64,000 nt of DNA from Cryptomeria japonica (Eukaryota > Streptophyta > Pinopsida > Cupressales > Cupressaceae): contig NC_081409.1 of the NCBI RefSeq assembly GCF_030272615.1, positions 876,067,594-876,131,593 on the forward strand, in the 5' to 3' direction. Position numbers and translations under genes: made by a program. The notes under the pieces were generated by a model, which was not told the DNA's origin, searched no databases, and was given only the letters and a program-made list of their open reading frames with translations. Of the stretch, positions 31,977-43,576 are shown in pieces. Positions within the stretch are counted from its first letter, which is position 1; every line of letters begins with the position of its first letter.

Positions 31977-33565
31977 CGCTCCTGTCCCTCAGTGAAGGAC
32001 GGGAGCTCATTTTCAAATATCTCATTGTCCCTGCAGAGTCCAGACAAATTTCGAGTTCGAAGTGATGGGGAACGACGAGATCTTTCCATTGAATATAAAT
32101 TGAAGATTTTCATGAGCACAGAAGCGCCTCCAGGAGGAAAATCGCTCCTGTCCCTCAGTGAAGGACCGGAGCTACAATTCAAATTTCGCCTTGTCCTTGC
32201 AAGATTTTGATGACTTAATGATTTGAGGACGTCCAAAGGAAGATGCTTTGCCAAATGAATATAATTTGAGATGCAAAAACGAAGGAGAATGACCTATATT
32301 GACAAAATCGCTCCTGTCCCTCTCCAAGGGACCAGGGCGAAATACCTTATAGCTCCCGTCCCTCTCCCAGGGACCAGAGCGATTTCCTTCATTATGCAAA
32401 ATCCAGACAAAGGTCAAGGCAAGTTTACGTTCAAAAACAAGGAAAAACATGAGATAAATGCGTTGAATATAAATTGAAGATTTTTGGGACGTTCACAAAG
32501 GTTCTAAATGCCTAGTTCGCTCCTGTCCCTCAGGAAGGGACCAGAGCGATTTTTGATATAATTGATTTTCTTGCAAAGTTACAAACAATGTCAAGGCATG
32601 AACGAATAGAGTGAAGAAGGACGAGTTCGTTGAATATAAACTCGGAACCTGGCAAGGTGAGATAAAGGCTACAAAAGGAGGATCGCTCCTGTCCCTCTCC
32701 AAGGGACAAGGGCGATACAAGGATGATGTTGCTTCCTACGCAAGTTCAAAGACGATCCAAGTTAAGTCAAGGTGGCGAGGGACACTTCAAGACTTTTTCA
32801 GCAAGCACAAACATTCAAAGGTCGTCGCAATGATGAAATTCGCACCCTATAGCCTAGTTCGCTCCTGTCCCTCAGGAAGGGACCAGGGCGATGTTGAATG
32901 CATTGGCCATTTCATGCAAAATTTACGTAAGGACAAGACTTCGCAATGTTTTAGAGGGTTCAAGGCATCGTATGAAGATAATTCGCAAGGGTTTTCAACG
33001 TCCAAACATCGCCAAACAATGTAAAAGCCTCACATCGCTCCTGTCCTTTGGACAAGGACCAGGGCGATCTTATCAAAACACTTACGTTCCTTCAAGATCA
33101 AAGCAAAGCAAGGTTAGGAAGAGCGAAGGACAGCGTCTAGAGGACATTGCAAAGGAGATCAAAGTGTAAAGTTGCCAAGGTCAAGGAAAAGGACATGGAT
33201 CGCTCCTGTCCCTCTCCAAGGGACAAGGGCGATGACCCCTTAAAATGACCAAACACATAATGAAGACAAATGAATCAAGCGCAAAAAGAACAAGTAAAGT
33301 GTGTTATTCGCCAACAATGAAAGATCGAAATTAAAAGATGCAAGATGAACGTGGAAACAAGAAGATCGCTCCTGTCCTTTGGACAAGGACCAGGGCGATA
33401 TGCACTTAAAAGACACCCATATGCGCACACAAGGCAATCAAATTCGAAAGACCATCGAGATGATCGATTTTCAACATGGAGATGAAGGAGTTGGACGTAA
33501 GAAATGCAAAAATCGAGGACAAAAATGTTGAATCGCTCCTGTCCCTCTCCAAGGGACCAGAGCGA
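31977..33565 (+). repeat. Array B2: 32-nt hairpin motif phased at about 166 bp
   Basis: Motif starts are 31977, 32143, 32309, 32351, 32518, 32684, 32860, 33036, 33201, 33367 and 33534. The steps are 166, 166, 42, 167, 166, 176, 176, 165, 166 and 167 bp. Arms are CGCTCCTGTCCCT and AGGGACCAGGGCG with variants; loops such as CTCCA, CAGGA or TTGGAC differ while pairing is kept. Spacer sequences share only loose phrases such as caaggcaag and gacgaa. Confidence 0.88.
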
Positions 33566-33891
33566 TGAGGTACGTCCCTTTGTTTTCCAGTTTTGGCGTC
33601 AAAATAAACAATTCGAATTTTCCTCAAATGCTAAATCGATTCAAAAATTGAATATCCATTTTATTTAGCATTTAATATGGCGTTATCTTTTATTAATTAT
33701 TTTTTGCCTTTATTTAAAAATCGAAATTCACATTTAAAAAACGCAAGGCATTTATAATTAATTAATTAATTAATAAAAATCGATTTGGAGCGCTCAATTA
33801 AGCAAGTCGGCCTTGTTATTTTATTGAAAATCATTTAAAAAATGGTTTTATTTATTCAAGTCGGCCAAAGTGGGTAAAAGGTGTGAAGCGC

Positions 33892-33899
33892 TATATAAG
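33892..33899 (+). promoter_or_regulatory. TATA box upstream of the long ORF
   Basis: TATATAAG follows GAAGCGC about 330 bp downstream of array B2 and about 610 bp before the ORF start. The context (aagtcggcc, then agcgct or agcgc directly before the box) is shared with the box at 5790 in the related copy, which supports a real promoter. Confidence 0.6.
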
Positions 33900-34507
33900 G
33901 GGAGTGGAAATTTTCATTTTCACATAATCATTTTTACCTTTCTTCATGCGAATCGAGGAGAGGCGAATATAGTGCGAAGTGTGTTCAAAGGTGGTGCGAA
34001 TTCAAACCAAGGGTGGCGCTTAGTTATCAAAGGGTGGTGCGAATTTGAAGACCACACCAAATGCGAACTTGAGGATACATTAAGGCGAATTTGCTAAAGA
34101 CTTGGAGGATTTGTTTGAGCGATTTGTCAAGGGCAAATTTGAAGATCATTTAAGACCACGTCTAAGGCGATACTTGAAGATCACGTTCACTCCAAAGGTG
34201 GCAAAGTCAATTTTGAGGAGATCATATTGAAGATTATTTTATACCTCAATTTTGCCTAGGCGAATTTTGTTTTTGCATTCTAGAGTTAGCTCTCTATTGA
34301 GGTATGGCGATTTAATTATTATTGCTTTATTTATTCGTCGTCATATTTCAAATTTTGAAATTTTGAATTTTGAATTTCTAAGCTCAATCGTTTATTTTAG
34401 GAAATGATAACTCTAAAGACTTATCATGAGGTTTCCTAAAAGCTTTTCTCTCTTATTTACGCTATTTATTGCAAAATATAGTTCTTATAATGAAATGTTG
34501 TGTAGGT

Positions 34508-37500
34508 ATGGCGACCCCAAAGGCGGGGGCATCCACCAGCCGCTCGGCTCTCATGAAAGAAGATCAGAAGACCGAAGAAGTGGAGACCAAGATCGTGTCG
34601 AAGTGGAGCAACATTGGAGATACAAACTTGGGGAACTTTAGCACAAAGAAGTTTCGGGAGGTCCCTTACATTGGCAAGCCATCACCTGTCGCCCGGAGAA
34701 TAATAGAGAGTGGCATCATCAAGGCGGCCGGTTTTCCTCCAGCTATTCAGTGCCACGAGTTGATGATCGAGTGTGCCCGTCACTACAATCCACAGTCCAG
34801 GACAATTGTGTCCAACGAGGGAAACACTTTGGCGTACCTTTCAGAGGAAGCCATAAGTGAGGCTTTCCATCTTCCAGAGCACAGGGACATGATATATAAG
34901 AGCATTGAAGGAGTCAGATCAGTGTACGATGATGATCCAGATGCTTGCCTAAGCATAATCAACAAGAACTGGCTACTTAAGAGTCGTCCCCGTCTGAGCA
35001 AAGTACCGAACACACCGCATAGAATTGATTTCCAGGAGGAGTACAGAGATTTGATTACCATGCTCAACAGAGTTACAGGAGCACCTCATGCCTTCTATTT
35101 TGAGAAATGGATGTTTTACTTCATCCAGGTGATTGTTCAAGGAAAGGGTACGATACATTGGGCTAGGATAATTAGCCATTGCTTAGACGTACAGTTGAGA
35201 AGACTCAGGGCTACTAAGTCCTTCCACATGAGTTCATACGTCATCTATGCGTTGATCAGAAGTATTGAGTACGCAGGACTACCTCACAGAGGAATGATTG
35301 GAAGAGGACCCGGCGAGGTCAGAGCTTGTGAATCCTATACCTACTTGCATCATCCACCAGGGAAAAACTACAAGTTAGTCAATGATACTTTCACGATGAA
35401 CATCACAAGGACGTTGCAAGGAGGGATTCACAACAGATTATCTCAGGATGCCCAGGAATTCATCAAGAGGTACGGTGCTTGGTTCATTCAGTTTCCCAAG
35501 TTCACTTACATTAGAGTGCATGGATGTCCTTTACCTCCATACATGTTGCCGAGGTACCCGACAGACAGAATTGTGTTACTTGAGGTAACAAGGCAGTTGG
35601 CAGCATATGTGAAGGCATTCAGACACAGACATCATAATGGAGTTCAGGTACCTATTATTTTGGGTAATTCAGTTGAGGTATGTCCTAATGTCTTAGCCAT
35701 GGATGACGCAGAGAAGGAGTTAGCCTTGTATTCTTTTTCATCTTTTGCTTGGAGGAATAGCTTTGATCCCCATGGATATTTAGAGGAGACGGTCGGTAGA
35801 AGATTTAAACATGAGCACCAAATTGAAGATTTTATGATGAATCTCCTAGATGATCTCGAAGTGAAACGAAAGATACATTCTAGATTGCCTTTGGATTTCA
35901 TCAGGAAATGCAGGATTTACAGAGTGGCCGACCAAGCTCAGGACAACGGCAGGCACATCCAGTCTTCATATGATAGAGAAAGCAAAACGATAAGTTTGAA
36001 TTGGAATGAGCCCGAGGTCGTGGATTTAGATGATTTGATGGCACCAGTCTTGTCTTGTACTCGTAGATGGGTAGACGTTCAGCATCAGAAGTTGAGAGAA
36101 CAAGGCGTAGCTATGTCTTTTACTTTGGAAGAAAAACCAGCCGAAGGTGGAGCAAGTGTTAGTGAAGGCAATCCTAATCCTAGGAATTCAGGTGAAGGTA
36201 ACCTTCGGTGTGCCAGTGAGGGCAATCTCCATTCGAGAGGTTCGAAGAGAAAGGAAAGATCAGAAAAGAAAGAGTCTTCCAAGAAAAAGCAAGGTACCAA
36301 CAAAGATCAAACACCAAGTACTTCTTCCAGACCGGAAAATAGAACAGTTCGAGTGGAAGAGTCCATGGAGTCGATGGTACAGAATGACAGACAAGAGGAA
36401 GGACAGGCACAGCATGTTTCGTCAGATGGATCTCTCCAAGACTATGATTTAGAAGAAGATAATGAAGTAACATCTCCTCCCAGACAAGGAGAAATAGTAC
36501 ATAAAGAAATTCAAGTTCAAGAGACAAGATCGAATATCCCAGATTGGTTGAAGGAAAGATTAACCAAGGTGATCGTAATTGAGGACGAGGACAATGCAAT
36601 TGATTTAGAGAGCCTTGTTAGACGTTCACATGTGATAATAGAAAAGAAGAAGGCTACAAAGATGTCCAAGATGATTCGAGATGAGACTGGATCTAGAAAA
36701 CTGCAGATAGCTACACCGGCAGCAGATAAATATGAGGGTGAGATCCTAGCAGAGGATTACGATGTACAGACTTTTGAGTTAGGACCATCCACAGCAGAGC
36801 AGACTTTAGATGATGCCACCGACACATTTGAGGCATTGAAGGACAAGTTTAGAGAAGAAGTAGAAAAGAATAGAAAGCTGGAGAGAGAGGTCGGTGCATG
36901 GAGGACATATTTCAGTCACATCAATGAACCTTTGGGACGTCAGGATCCAGTTAGATCACCAGTGCAGGCATTGCCCCTTCAATCGATCAATGAGGCAGAA
37001 AGATTCAGGAACCTGGTCCAGCGTACATGCAGTTGGATGGATAGATCTCACACAGTGGCCACAGAGTTTGTTTCAAGGATGGCGAAGATCACCCATCAGG
37101 CTATCCAAGTTCTTGAGATAATCCACAGATTGATGGCAACAGTAGCTGCATTCGCCCATACCAAGGACGTTGTCATCCCTGTCTTGAAAGTAATAAGACA
37201 CACATCCAGAAGAATTTTAGCGCAGGAGAGGATCTTAGAAGGTGATTCTCACAGTTTGTTTCAGTGGTCAACCTTACTCCATATAAAGAGTGTTCTCTTC
37301 GAGGACATCAGTGTTAGATGTGGTCAAGTTGAGGAGGTGATCAATCCGATCCAGGACAGAGTATTTGAGGTACTTCGTACCATTCTTGGCAGAAGGATCG
37401 AGGTCGAGACAGATGTGGATATACAAGAATTTGAGGATAGAATCAAGATCATCTTTCGCAAGGATGCAGATGTTACAGATGAGCAGTATGATCAGATGTA

Positions 37501-37729
37501 TGCCACCATGCTCCTGATTGATAGAACAAAGGAACTTGAACCTACTTGGGACACAGCTCTTCTCGATGCATTCGATCAGGTCATCCACTTAGAAGAGAGT
37601 ATCAAGAATCTTCCCGAGATTCCAATCACAGAAATCGAAGAAATCGTGACAAAATTCATTGCATATGCTAAGAAAGAGAATTGGAAAGGGAATAAGATTC
37701 TAGATGAAAGGTTGTTACAGATGACATGA
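34508..37729 (+). CDS. Intact 1,073-residue protein of unknown function in an LTR-like unit
   Basis: The chosen start is ATG at 34508 (MATPKAGASTSRSALMKEDQ). Another in-frame ATG lies at 34490. I do not recognise a close family. Residues about 45-530 form a folded part rich in aromatic residues, with phrases such as YLSEEAISEAFHLP and a helical WARIISHCLDVQLRRL-to-IYALIRSIEYAGLP stretch. Its layout reminds me of the gag-like N-terminal domains called 'putative plant transposon protein', an impression only. Residues about 555-660 are Ser/Gly/Lys/Glu-rich with a possible nuclear signal (KRKERSEKKESSKKK). A coiled coil (FEALKDKFREEVEKNRKLE) and a helical C-terminus follow. There are no reverse-transcriptase, integrase, protease or zinc-knuckle motifs. 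No stop or frameshift is present, unlike every other transposon ORF in the window. Confidence 0.75.
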   Translation: MATPKAGASTSRSALMKEDQKTEEVETKIVSKWSNIGDTNLGNFSTKKFREVPYIGKPSPVARRIIESGIIKAAGFPPAIQCHELMIECARHYNPQSRTIVSNEGNTLAYLSEEAISEAFHLPEHRDMIYKSIEGVRSVYDDDPDACLSIINKNWLLKSRPRLSKVPNTPHRIDFQEEYRDLITMLNRVTGAPHAFYFEKWMFYFIQVIVQGKGTIHWARIISHCLDVQLRRLRATKSFHMSSYVIYALIRSIEYAGLPHRGMIGRGPGEVRACESYTYLHHPPGKNYKLVNDTFTMNITRTLQGGIHNRLSQDAQEFIKRYGAWFIQFPKFTYIRVHGCPLPPYMLPRYPTDRIVLLEVTRQLAAYVKAFRHRHHNGVQVPIILGNSVEVCPNVLAMDDAEKELALYSFSSFAWRNSFDPHGYLEETVGRRFKHEHQIEDFMMNLLDDLEVKRKIHSRLPLDFIRKCRIYRVADQAQDNGRHIQSSYDRESKTISLNWNEPEVVDLDDLMAPVLSCTRRWVDVQHQKLREQGVAMSFTLEEKPAEGGASVSEGNPNPRNSGEGNLRCASEGNLHSRGSKRKERSEKKESSKKKQGTNKDQTPSTSSRPENRTVRVEESMESMVQNDRQEEGQAQHVSSDGSLQDYDLEEDNEVTSPPRQGEIVHKEIQVQETRSNIPDWLKERLTKVIVIEDEDNAIDLESLVRRSHVIIEKKKATKMSKMIRDETGSRKLQIATPAADKYEGEILAEDYDVQTFELGPSTAEQTLDDATDTFEALKDKFREEVEKNRKLEREVGAWRTYFSHINEPLGRQDPVRSPVQALPLQSINEAERFRNLVQRTCSWMDRSHTVATEFVSRMAKITHQAIQVLEIIHRLMATVAAFAHTKDVVIPVLKVIRHTSRRILAQERILEGDSHSLFQWSTLLHIKSVLFEDISVRCGQVEEVINPIQDRVFEVLRTILGRRIEVETDVDIQEFEDRIKIIFRKDADVTDEQYDQMYATMLLIDRTKELEPTWDTALLDAFDQVIHLEESIKNLPEIPITEIEEIVTKFIAYAKKENWKGNKILDERLLQMT

Positions 37730-37913
37730 CATCTTATTTCTCATTGGTTGATACCTCCTAGATTTTTGTGCCAAATTTAATATTTGGCTATGTATTTAAT
37801 ATTGTTCAGTAAAAAGGAGGTCATTTGTAACAAACCCTAATTAGGGTTTAGGTGTCATGATCTTGTCCATTGATTTGTTTTCAATCTGGACCTTTCATTG
37901 TAACTGGGGATGC

Positions 37914-38094
37914 TATTTATACCCCCATTTTTTCATTTCGTTTGATAAGAGGAAAATAGTTAATAGTCGAATAGTCAGATAAGAGTGAAATAGAGAGATT
38001 AGAGTTAAAAGCAATTTTTATTTTGTAGCAAGATTGAGTCTTGAAGAGAGAAATTCAAGCAATTGTTGTATATGATGACTTGGAAATCAATAAA
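37914..38094 (+). promoter_or_regulatory. Second TATA-like site and polyadenylation signal
   Basis: TATTTATA at 37914-37921 is followed about 170 bp later by AATAAA at 38089-38094. If the 7.25-kb unit is a giant LTR, this pair would bound a short R region (about 37950-38115), leaving U3 to the left with the ORF and U5 to the right. Otherwise AATAAA may simply end the ORF transcript that starts near 33920. Confidence 0.35.
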
Positions 38095-38792
38095 ATATTG
38101 AAGTTATGGTGTTTTGTTGCAAATTTCTTAAGTTATCTTCATGGTTGTTGGATGTACTTGAATCACGCTCAATCAAAGTAGTTTGTTAATTTGAAAGACT
38201 AAGTGTGGGATTTGATATTTGGTGGGATTCGCAATCCAAACCACTAGCTTCTTGCTGATTGTAGGAACGCCTTGCGTGGTCGACTGGAGAACATTTTGAG
38301 TCCTTAACCCTCAAGCATTTTCGTATCTAGGATATGTACCTTCGTAGTAGTGTCCTTGGTCTTTGATGCATTGAACATCATTATTACCTTAGAAGATCGC
38401 ACTAATTTCAATTGAGTTGTTATCTTATGGCAAAATTGAAGTTGGTTGAGTCTTGCCAAATCTCATTCATGCTAAGTCGTTCATAGGGTTAGGCTAGATT
38501 AGACTTCCTTAAACCCTATCCTTTTGCTTTTTTTTTGAAAGTTCCTTTTAGATTAGTAAAATCTTCGAGCTTTGAATACGTAAGACCCCTTGGAGGAAAC
38601 AGCAAATCACATCATACCACTAAAAAGCTTGTCCACACGTGGAGACCCCACTAAAAGAACCTTGGAGTCTATCTAACTGATCCATTACGCGAATCTTCAG
38701 CAGTTAGAGACTATTTTCTCAAGAGAGGATAAGATGCCTATTGGTATTTTATTCTGTGTATGATTGTGTACAAAATACACGTCAACACAACC

Positions 38793-39011
38793 ATTATATG
38801 AATATAATCCATAATCAGATCTGAGGATCTTTTCTAGCTGGGTTTTTCCTCCTGAGAGGTTTTCCCAGGGTAATTGTGTTTTGTTCTTATTTGTTCATTT
38901 CTATGCTATACCTAGATCTAGAAATCTCTAAATTTTAACAACAAACAAATTAATTAGAAACTAAATTCTGATTTCTAAGTTTTACATTAATCTGAAAGTA
39001 TAAAATCAACA
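38793..39011 (+). repeat. 5' LTR, second part
   Basis: It continues the LTR interrupted at 31533, contains the CTGGG...CCCAG hairpin (38838-38868) and ends AAAATCAACA, directly followed by the primer binding site TGGTATCAGAGC. It matches 44334-44547 of the 3' LTR. Confidence 0.85.
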
Positions 39012-41941
39012 TGGTATCAGAGCTATAGGCTAGATCAACTTTCAATTTTCAGAATTTAGTACTCCTTTATTTCCAAATTGTTGTCTCATTCACTGGTTAG
39101 GTTAATGGGGCTGGAAGTTGAAGATAGGCTTGATGGAAATATCAGAGATAGGTTCGTACTAACCAACGATCAGATTTAATCATGTAATTTCAGTCTCTTG
39201 TCCTTTCCTTCTTTGGTGACATGTTAGTAAATATAAGAATCTCTCAATAAGATGACTTTGATAACAATGAAAACATTAAATGTTAAATGAACGAATCTTC
39301 TATTTTAGTCCTTGTTAAACCAAATATTATAAGAGGATGCTTGGTTAATTAAGGTTGTTGTTAAGGGCTTATTATTTTGGGCTGCAACTTTATGTAGTGG
39401 TTAAGATCTGATTTAAATAAGAGTTGCAGATCTAAGTGTGAAAGGGTGTGTCTCTTGCCAAAGAACATACATGATGAGGAGGTGTGACCTCTCCCTCATA
39501 TTGAGAGACATAAAGGAAAGAAATCAAAGCATCCAGTGATATCACCTCGGATCAGATCGGATCATAACTATTTTTAAGTTACAGGTAGTAACATCTTTGT
39601 TCTAGGTGGTATGCATGGGGATGTGCTTAGTGCATGCTTAATATATGATACCTGATAATGTTCTTATGCAGAATTTAATAATAACATTAATATGGACTGC
39701 AATATGTATGACAGTTATACTTAATTTCATATATATTCATAACACATGACAAGTTAGTATACTTATAGCCTAATACTTGTTACTATTGTCAGTATTTCAA
39801 AAAGTTGAGAATGGAGTTGTTTCCAAAGAGGGGCAGTCTAAATCCAATCAATAGGATGATTCCCAAGATAGGGTAAGGATCAGCATCCCGTAAACTTTGA
39901 GGGTATGGTCCCAAGATAGGGTAAGGGCTTGGAACTGTAAACCTTGAGGGAGCCTATTGTATCTTGGTCTCTGAGCGCTTTGGTAACATAGCCATCCCCT
40001 TCTTCCTTAGAACTGAAGTAGTAACGTAGGTTGACACTTGCATTAAGAATTATGGATGATAAAATTAATTATCTAGTATAATATAATTAGTTCTCTAGTA
40101 TGGTAAATGAACAATTTACTCATCAATAATTGATAAATTAATTTAGAATATCACAAATTGATTCATGTTAAGATAGATTTTGTCTTCTAATCAATTTAGT
40201 TGAAGTCATAAGTATTTTGAAATAGATTAAATTATGGTTAAAACAGACCTAAACCTAGTAGGGGAAATCTTGTGTACGTGCATGTCTGTGACCTGATCAA
40301 TTAAATACTAAAATTAAATATGGAAGTATGCCCACATTAAATATCTAGTGCTTAATTGTTCCAATGAGTGAGATCAAAACAAAGAAGAAAAGTTGAACTT
40401 CATATATGTGTAAAGACATTGCGAACTTGAATATTTCCTCTCTGTTTTGAACTTCGTTTAATTTGTGTGTGCCTTTATCTATGTGCATAAGGGAAAATAA
40501 GCCAGTTACATAAGTATCGCTGCTAATTGAGTAAATGAAGTATTCATTAAATAAGTGAGTTAGGAATTTATTGTTCAATGCTTGTATTTGCTGTTGGATA
40601 TATAGAGGTTGATCTGAAACCTTTTATCAGAATTATTTTATTATATGTTGTAGCTTACTAATTCATGGAAGTATAGGCTCTCACTATCGTTGCTTGGTTA
40701 GTATCTTCATTGGTAAGTATACTTCTTGTAAACATTCTATTAGTACTTCCTCACCTATTATTTGATTGAGTTTTGACTATCAATTGAATGATTCTATAAT
40801 AGTTACATAAAACTGACTTTTCAGTTGAGTATTTACCATCATGAAGTGTGAAGTATGGTGATGTACAAGTTTTCAAGGTTATGTGTTACAGGTTGGCTCT
40901 TTTAATTTGTGTCACATAAGTATTGTCTCAGCATTCTATGGATCATTGGTTATACTGTTAAAAGAACGCATCTAACTTATCATGAATGTTGTGATCCTCA
41001 CCCAAGGTCATTTTTATATAACCTCATATAGTAGGTGATGTATGTCGAGGGGCAAGGCCTTACTGACATCAAAAATCCATAAGCTTGGATTGATGTGACT
41101 TCAGAGGGAGCTTTAAAGTAAGGCATAAGGATCTTCTCACTCAATTAGAAGAAGTTTGAGGATATGTCCTGATCATAATTGCACCATGGGTCCAACTCAT
41201 AAAAGGTGAAGTTGGCATTTCTCATCCTTGTTTATGAATAATTATGATCTATGATGCTTGGCTAGCAGTCTGATATTGAGGATTAAGAGGGAGCCCTATG
41301 ACCTTCAATAAAACTCTTGTTATGAAAGAGTATTTGATAAGCCTAGGGTTTTTGTAAAGATTCTAACCTGTTCCTTAAAGTATTTGAAATGTTAATTCTG
41401 ATGATCAAACTCTGACATAAAGATAGTCTCATGATTTGATATAAGCTTGAGATAGACTTGGAGCTATGGAGAACACCGCCTTGGTTGAGAGGGAGTCTCA
41501 ACCCATGTGATACATTGTGTTGTATCAACCACCCTCTGCGGGTAATGTAAGGTGGTAGTGTAATCTTCTCAAGGAGAAGTGTAATTGTTAACCATCCTCT
41601 GTGGGCAATGTAAGATGGTATTGTAATCTTCTCAGGAAGAAGTGTAATTGGTAACCATCCTCTGCGGGCAATGTAAGATGGTATTGTAATCTTCTCAGGG
41701 AGAAGTATAATTGTTAACCATCCTCTGCGGGCAATGTAAGATGGTAGAAAAGATCCTCTCCACCCTCTGCGGGCAATGTAAGGTGGATCCAGTCTATGCT
41801 TGTGTGCGAGCTGGAAAATTATGTTATGTAGTTCCATTCTATGCTTGTGTGCAAGATGGAAGACTAAAATATTTCGATTATGTTTATTCCATTCTTTGCT
41901 TGTGTGCAAGATGGAGGACTATGTTTTCATTCTATGCTTAT
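39012..41941 (+). other. Interior of the non-autonomous Copia-related element, left part
   Basis: After the primer site and a few gag codons (to about 39150) the sequence is unrelated to Copia pol and I recognise nothing in it until about 41461. A block of about 50 bp beginning CCCAAGATAGGGTAAGG is repeated at about 39861 and 39911. From 41461 it resembles the 3' noncoding region of the 24720 element. Hairpin units at about 41528 and 41759 have CCACC/GGTGG arms, and those at 41591, 41654 and 41718 have CCATC/GATGG arms. CTTCTC...GAGAAG hairpins lie between them, and GCTTGTGTGCAAGATGGA repeats follow. Confidence 0.55.
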
Positions 41942-43197
41942 TGTGATGTCCCCTTCTAGCTAGAGATATCACTCTAGCTTGTGATTAGCCTACCAAAGAC
42001 CCTCGTAGGCTAGTAGGATTGGATAGAGGGTCACCTTGGCGTGGAGATCTTCCGGGGACAGAGCAGAGTACACTTCTGGGTTGCCAGAGTTTGTTTATGA
42101 TGAGTTTTGCTTTGAGTTTGGCTTGGTTAGGCTATTTTTAGCAGTTGGAGATGGACCCCTGCCATTTTTAGCAGACATCACGGTCATATGGGTGGTCAAC
42201 TGGTGAGCTCCAATTTCAGACTGCATAGCTAAATTGAAAGTATTCATGGAGTTAGACAAGTTTGAATAACTTAGCATTTATTATTAAGTGATTTAATAAT
42301 AAAGTTATAAAGTGACTATATTATAATCACTTAACTTGAGGGTCAACTCATCATTAGACGGGGCCATGTTTTTAATTAAATTATCTGAGCCAGACTATTG
42401 AAATATTAAAATTAAATGCCCATTTAATGATTAAAATCGTTTTGACACCCAAAGTGAAATTAAATGAAACTACAAGCAAAATTGTAATTAAGAGGATTAC
42501 GATTTGCAAAAAGGATATATAGCGTTGAGTTTGGAAAGAAGGGGATAGATTGCTATTTTGCTATTTTGACATTGTGAAATTGAAAGGGTTTTGCTCTGGA
42601 GACTAGGGTTTTCAGCCACCATTGGAGGACGTAGTTGCTTCAATGTTCACCATTTGAGCTGATGAAATATTCAGTGATATTTGGTTTCAGAAAGACTTCA
42701 TTCAGAGGTCTTATTTGCATCTAATTGTGCAGAATTGAAGAATAAATTCATGGGAAATTATTGCAGATTTATTGAAGAAATTTTGGTGATTAACAAGTAC
42801 GGTATAGATTGCTATAGTACCGCCGTACGGACTGGTACAGTACCGCGTGAACAGTAAAAAAATTTAAGATTAAAGTTTGCAGTTTGTAGATTTTCATCTA
42901 CTGGGACAGCAAAAATCAGGTTTTTATCTTACATTGTAATGAATTTGTTTTTCAGGCATATTGGCCATAGAACAGAACAAACATTCCCTTGATAGTCTCA
43001 TAAATTAATCCCAGCAGTAATATTATTGTTTCAAAATTATTTTAAGCATAGGAGTTTATTTCAGTATTGTATCATTGCTCATTATTACCAAAAAAAACAC
43101 AAAAAAAATCCATAAACATTCAAAAACCAAAACAAATTCAAATCAACTGCATTCAAAAGAAACAGTCAGCAGAGGAGAGCCAAGTTGGGTTCTTACA
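41942..43197 (+). mobile_element. Solo LTR-like insertion, TGTGATGTCC family (1,256 bp)
   Basis: The ends are TGTGATGTCCCC and GGGTTCTTACA, with the target duplication cttat at 41937-41941 and 43198-43202. Removing it joins matching GCTTGTGTGCAAGATGG-type repeat sequence on both sides. A TATA box (GATATATAG) lies near 42505, and CATTTTTAGCAG or CTATTTTTAGCAG motifs near 42130-42175 are shared with the 10008 member. No ORF is recognised. Confidence 0.85.
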
Positions 43198-43576
43198 CTT
43201 ATGGAGAGCAATGATTATGTATCTCCACTCTATGCTTGGGTGCAAGATGGAAGATTATGATGTTACATTCTTCTTTGGGAGAAGACTGAGGTAAAGACAA
43301 TGTATGATGGATATACGCAATTGATGGCATGGAAAGACTCCATGATGTGCATAAATAATTGTGTATGTATTCATGACTTGCAAGTGTGCATCCACTCTCC
43401 ACAGGCAGTACAAGGTGGATACTATGGGCTACTATTTGTGGCTACTTGTTGTGATCCTCTCTCAGGAATATTTGAAGTTGACAGCTAAGTTCAAATTACA
43501 ATTTAAACATTGTATGTATTACTTAGGGCTGGGCCCTAATCTTGTAACCAGGTTGTAAGGTTATCTTTCTCCCTAG

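Larger units (their letters stand above)
31534..38787 (+). mobile_element. 7,254-bp TGTTGTGACC...CAACA unit with an intact long ORF
   Basis: The ends are TG...CA, and a perfect 5-bp target duplication, caacc, lies at 31529-31533 and 38788-38792. Removing the unit restores the host LTR exactly, as judged against 44330. From left to right it holds the tip hairpins (31557-31573), array B2 (31977-33565), an AT-rich stretch, a TATA box (33892), a GCGAA-rich leader with a possible 5'UTR intron, the ORF (34508-37729), a second TATA-like site (37914), AATAAA (38089-38094) and a tail of about 690 bp. I see no terminal direct repeat, primer site, reverse transcriptase or transposase. It could be a very large solo LTR whose U3 carries an ORF, or a non-autonomous element of an undescribed kind. 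Confidence 0.8.

Noticed and set aside
36180-36599. 139-codon minus-strand ORF
   Set aside because: It is an antisense shadow of the intact plus-strand ORF at 34508-37729.
31534-38787. Helitron
   Set aside because: Helitrons lack target duplications and end TC...CTRR. This unit has TG...CA ends and a 5-bp duplication, and no Rep/helicase is encoded.
31534-38787. Ordinary full-length LTR retrotransposon
   Set aside because: No direct terminal repeat is seen when the left 3 kb is compared by eye with the right 1 kb, and there is no primer binding site or pol.
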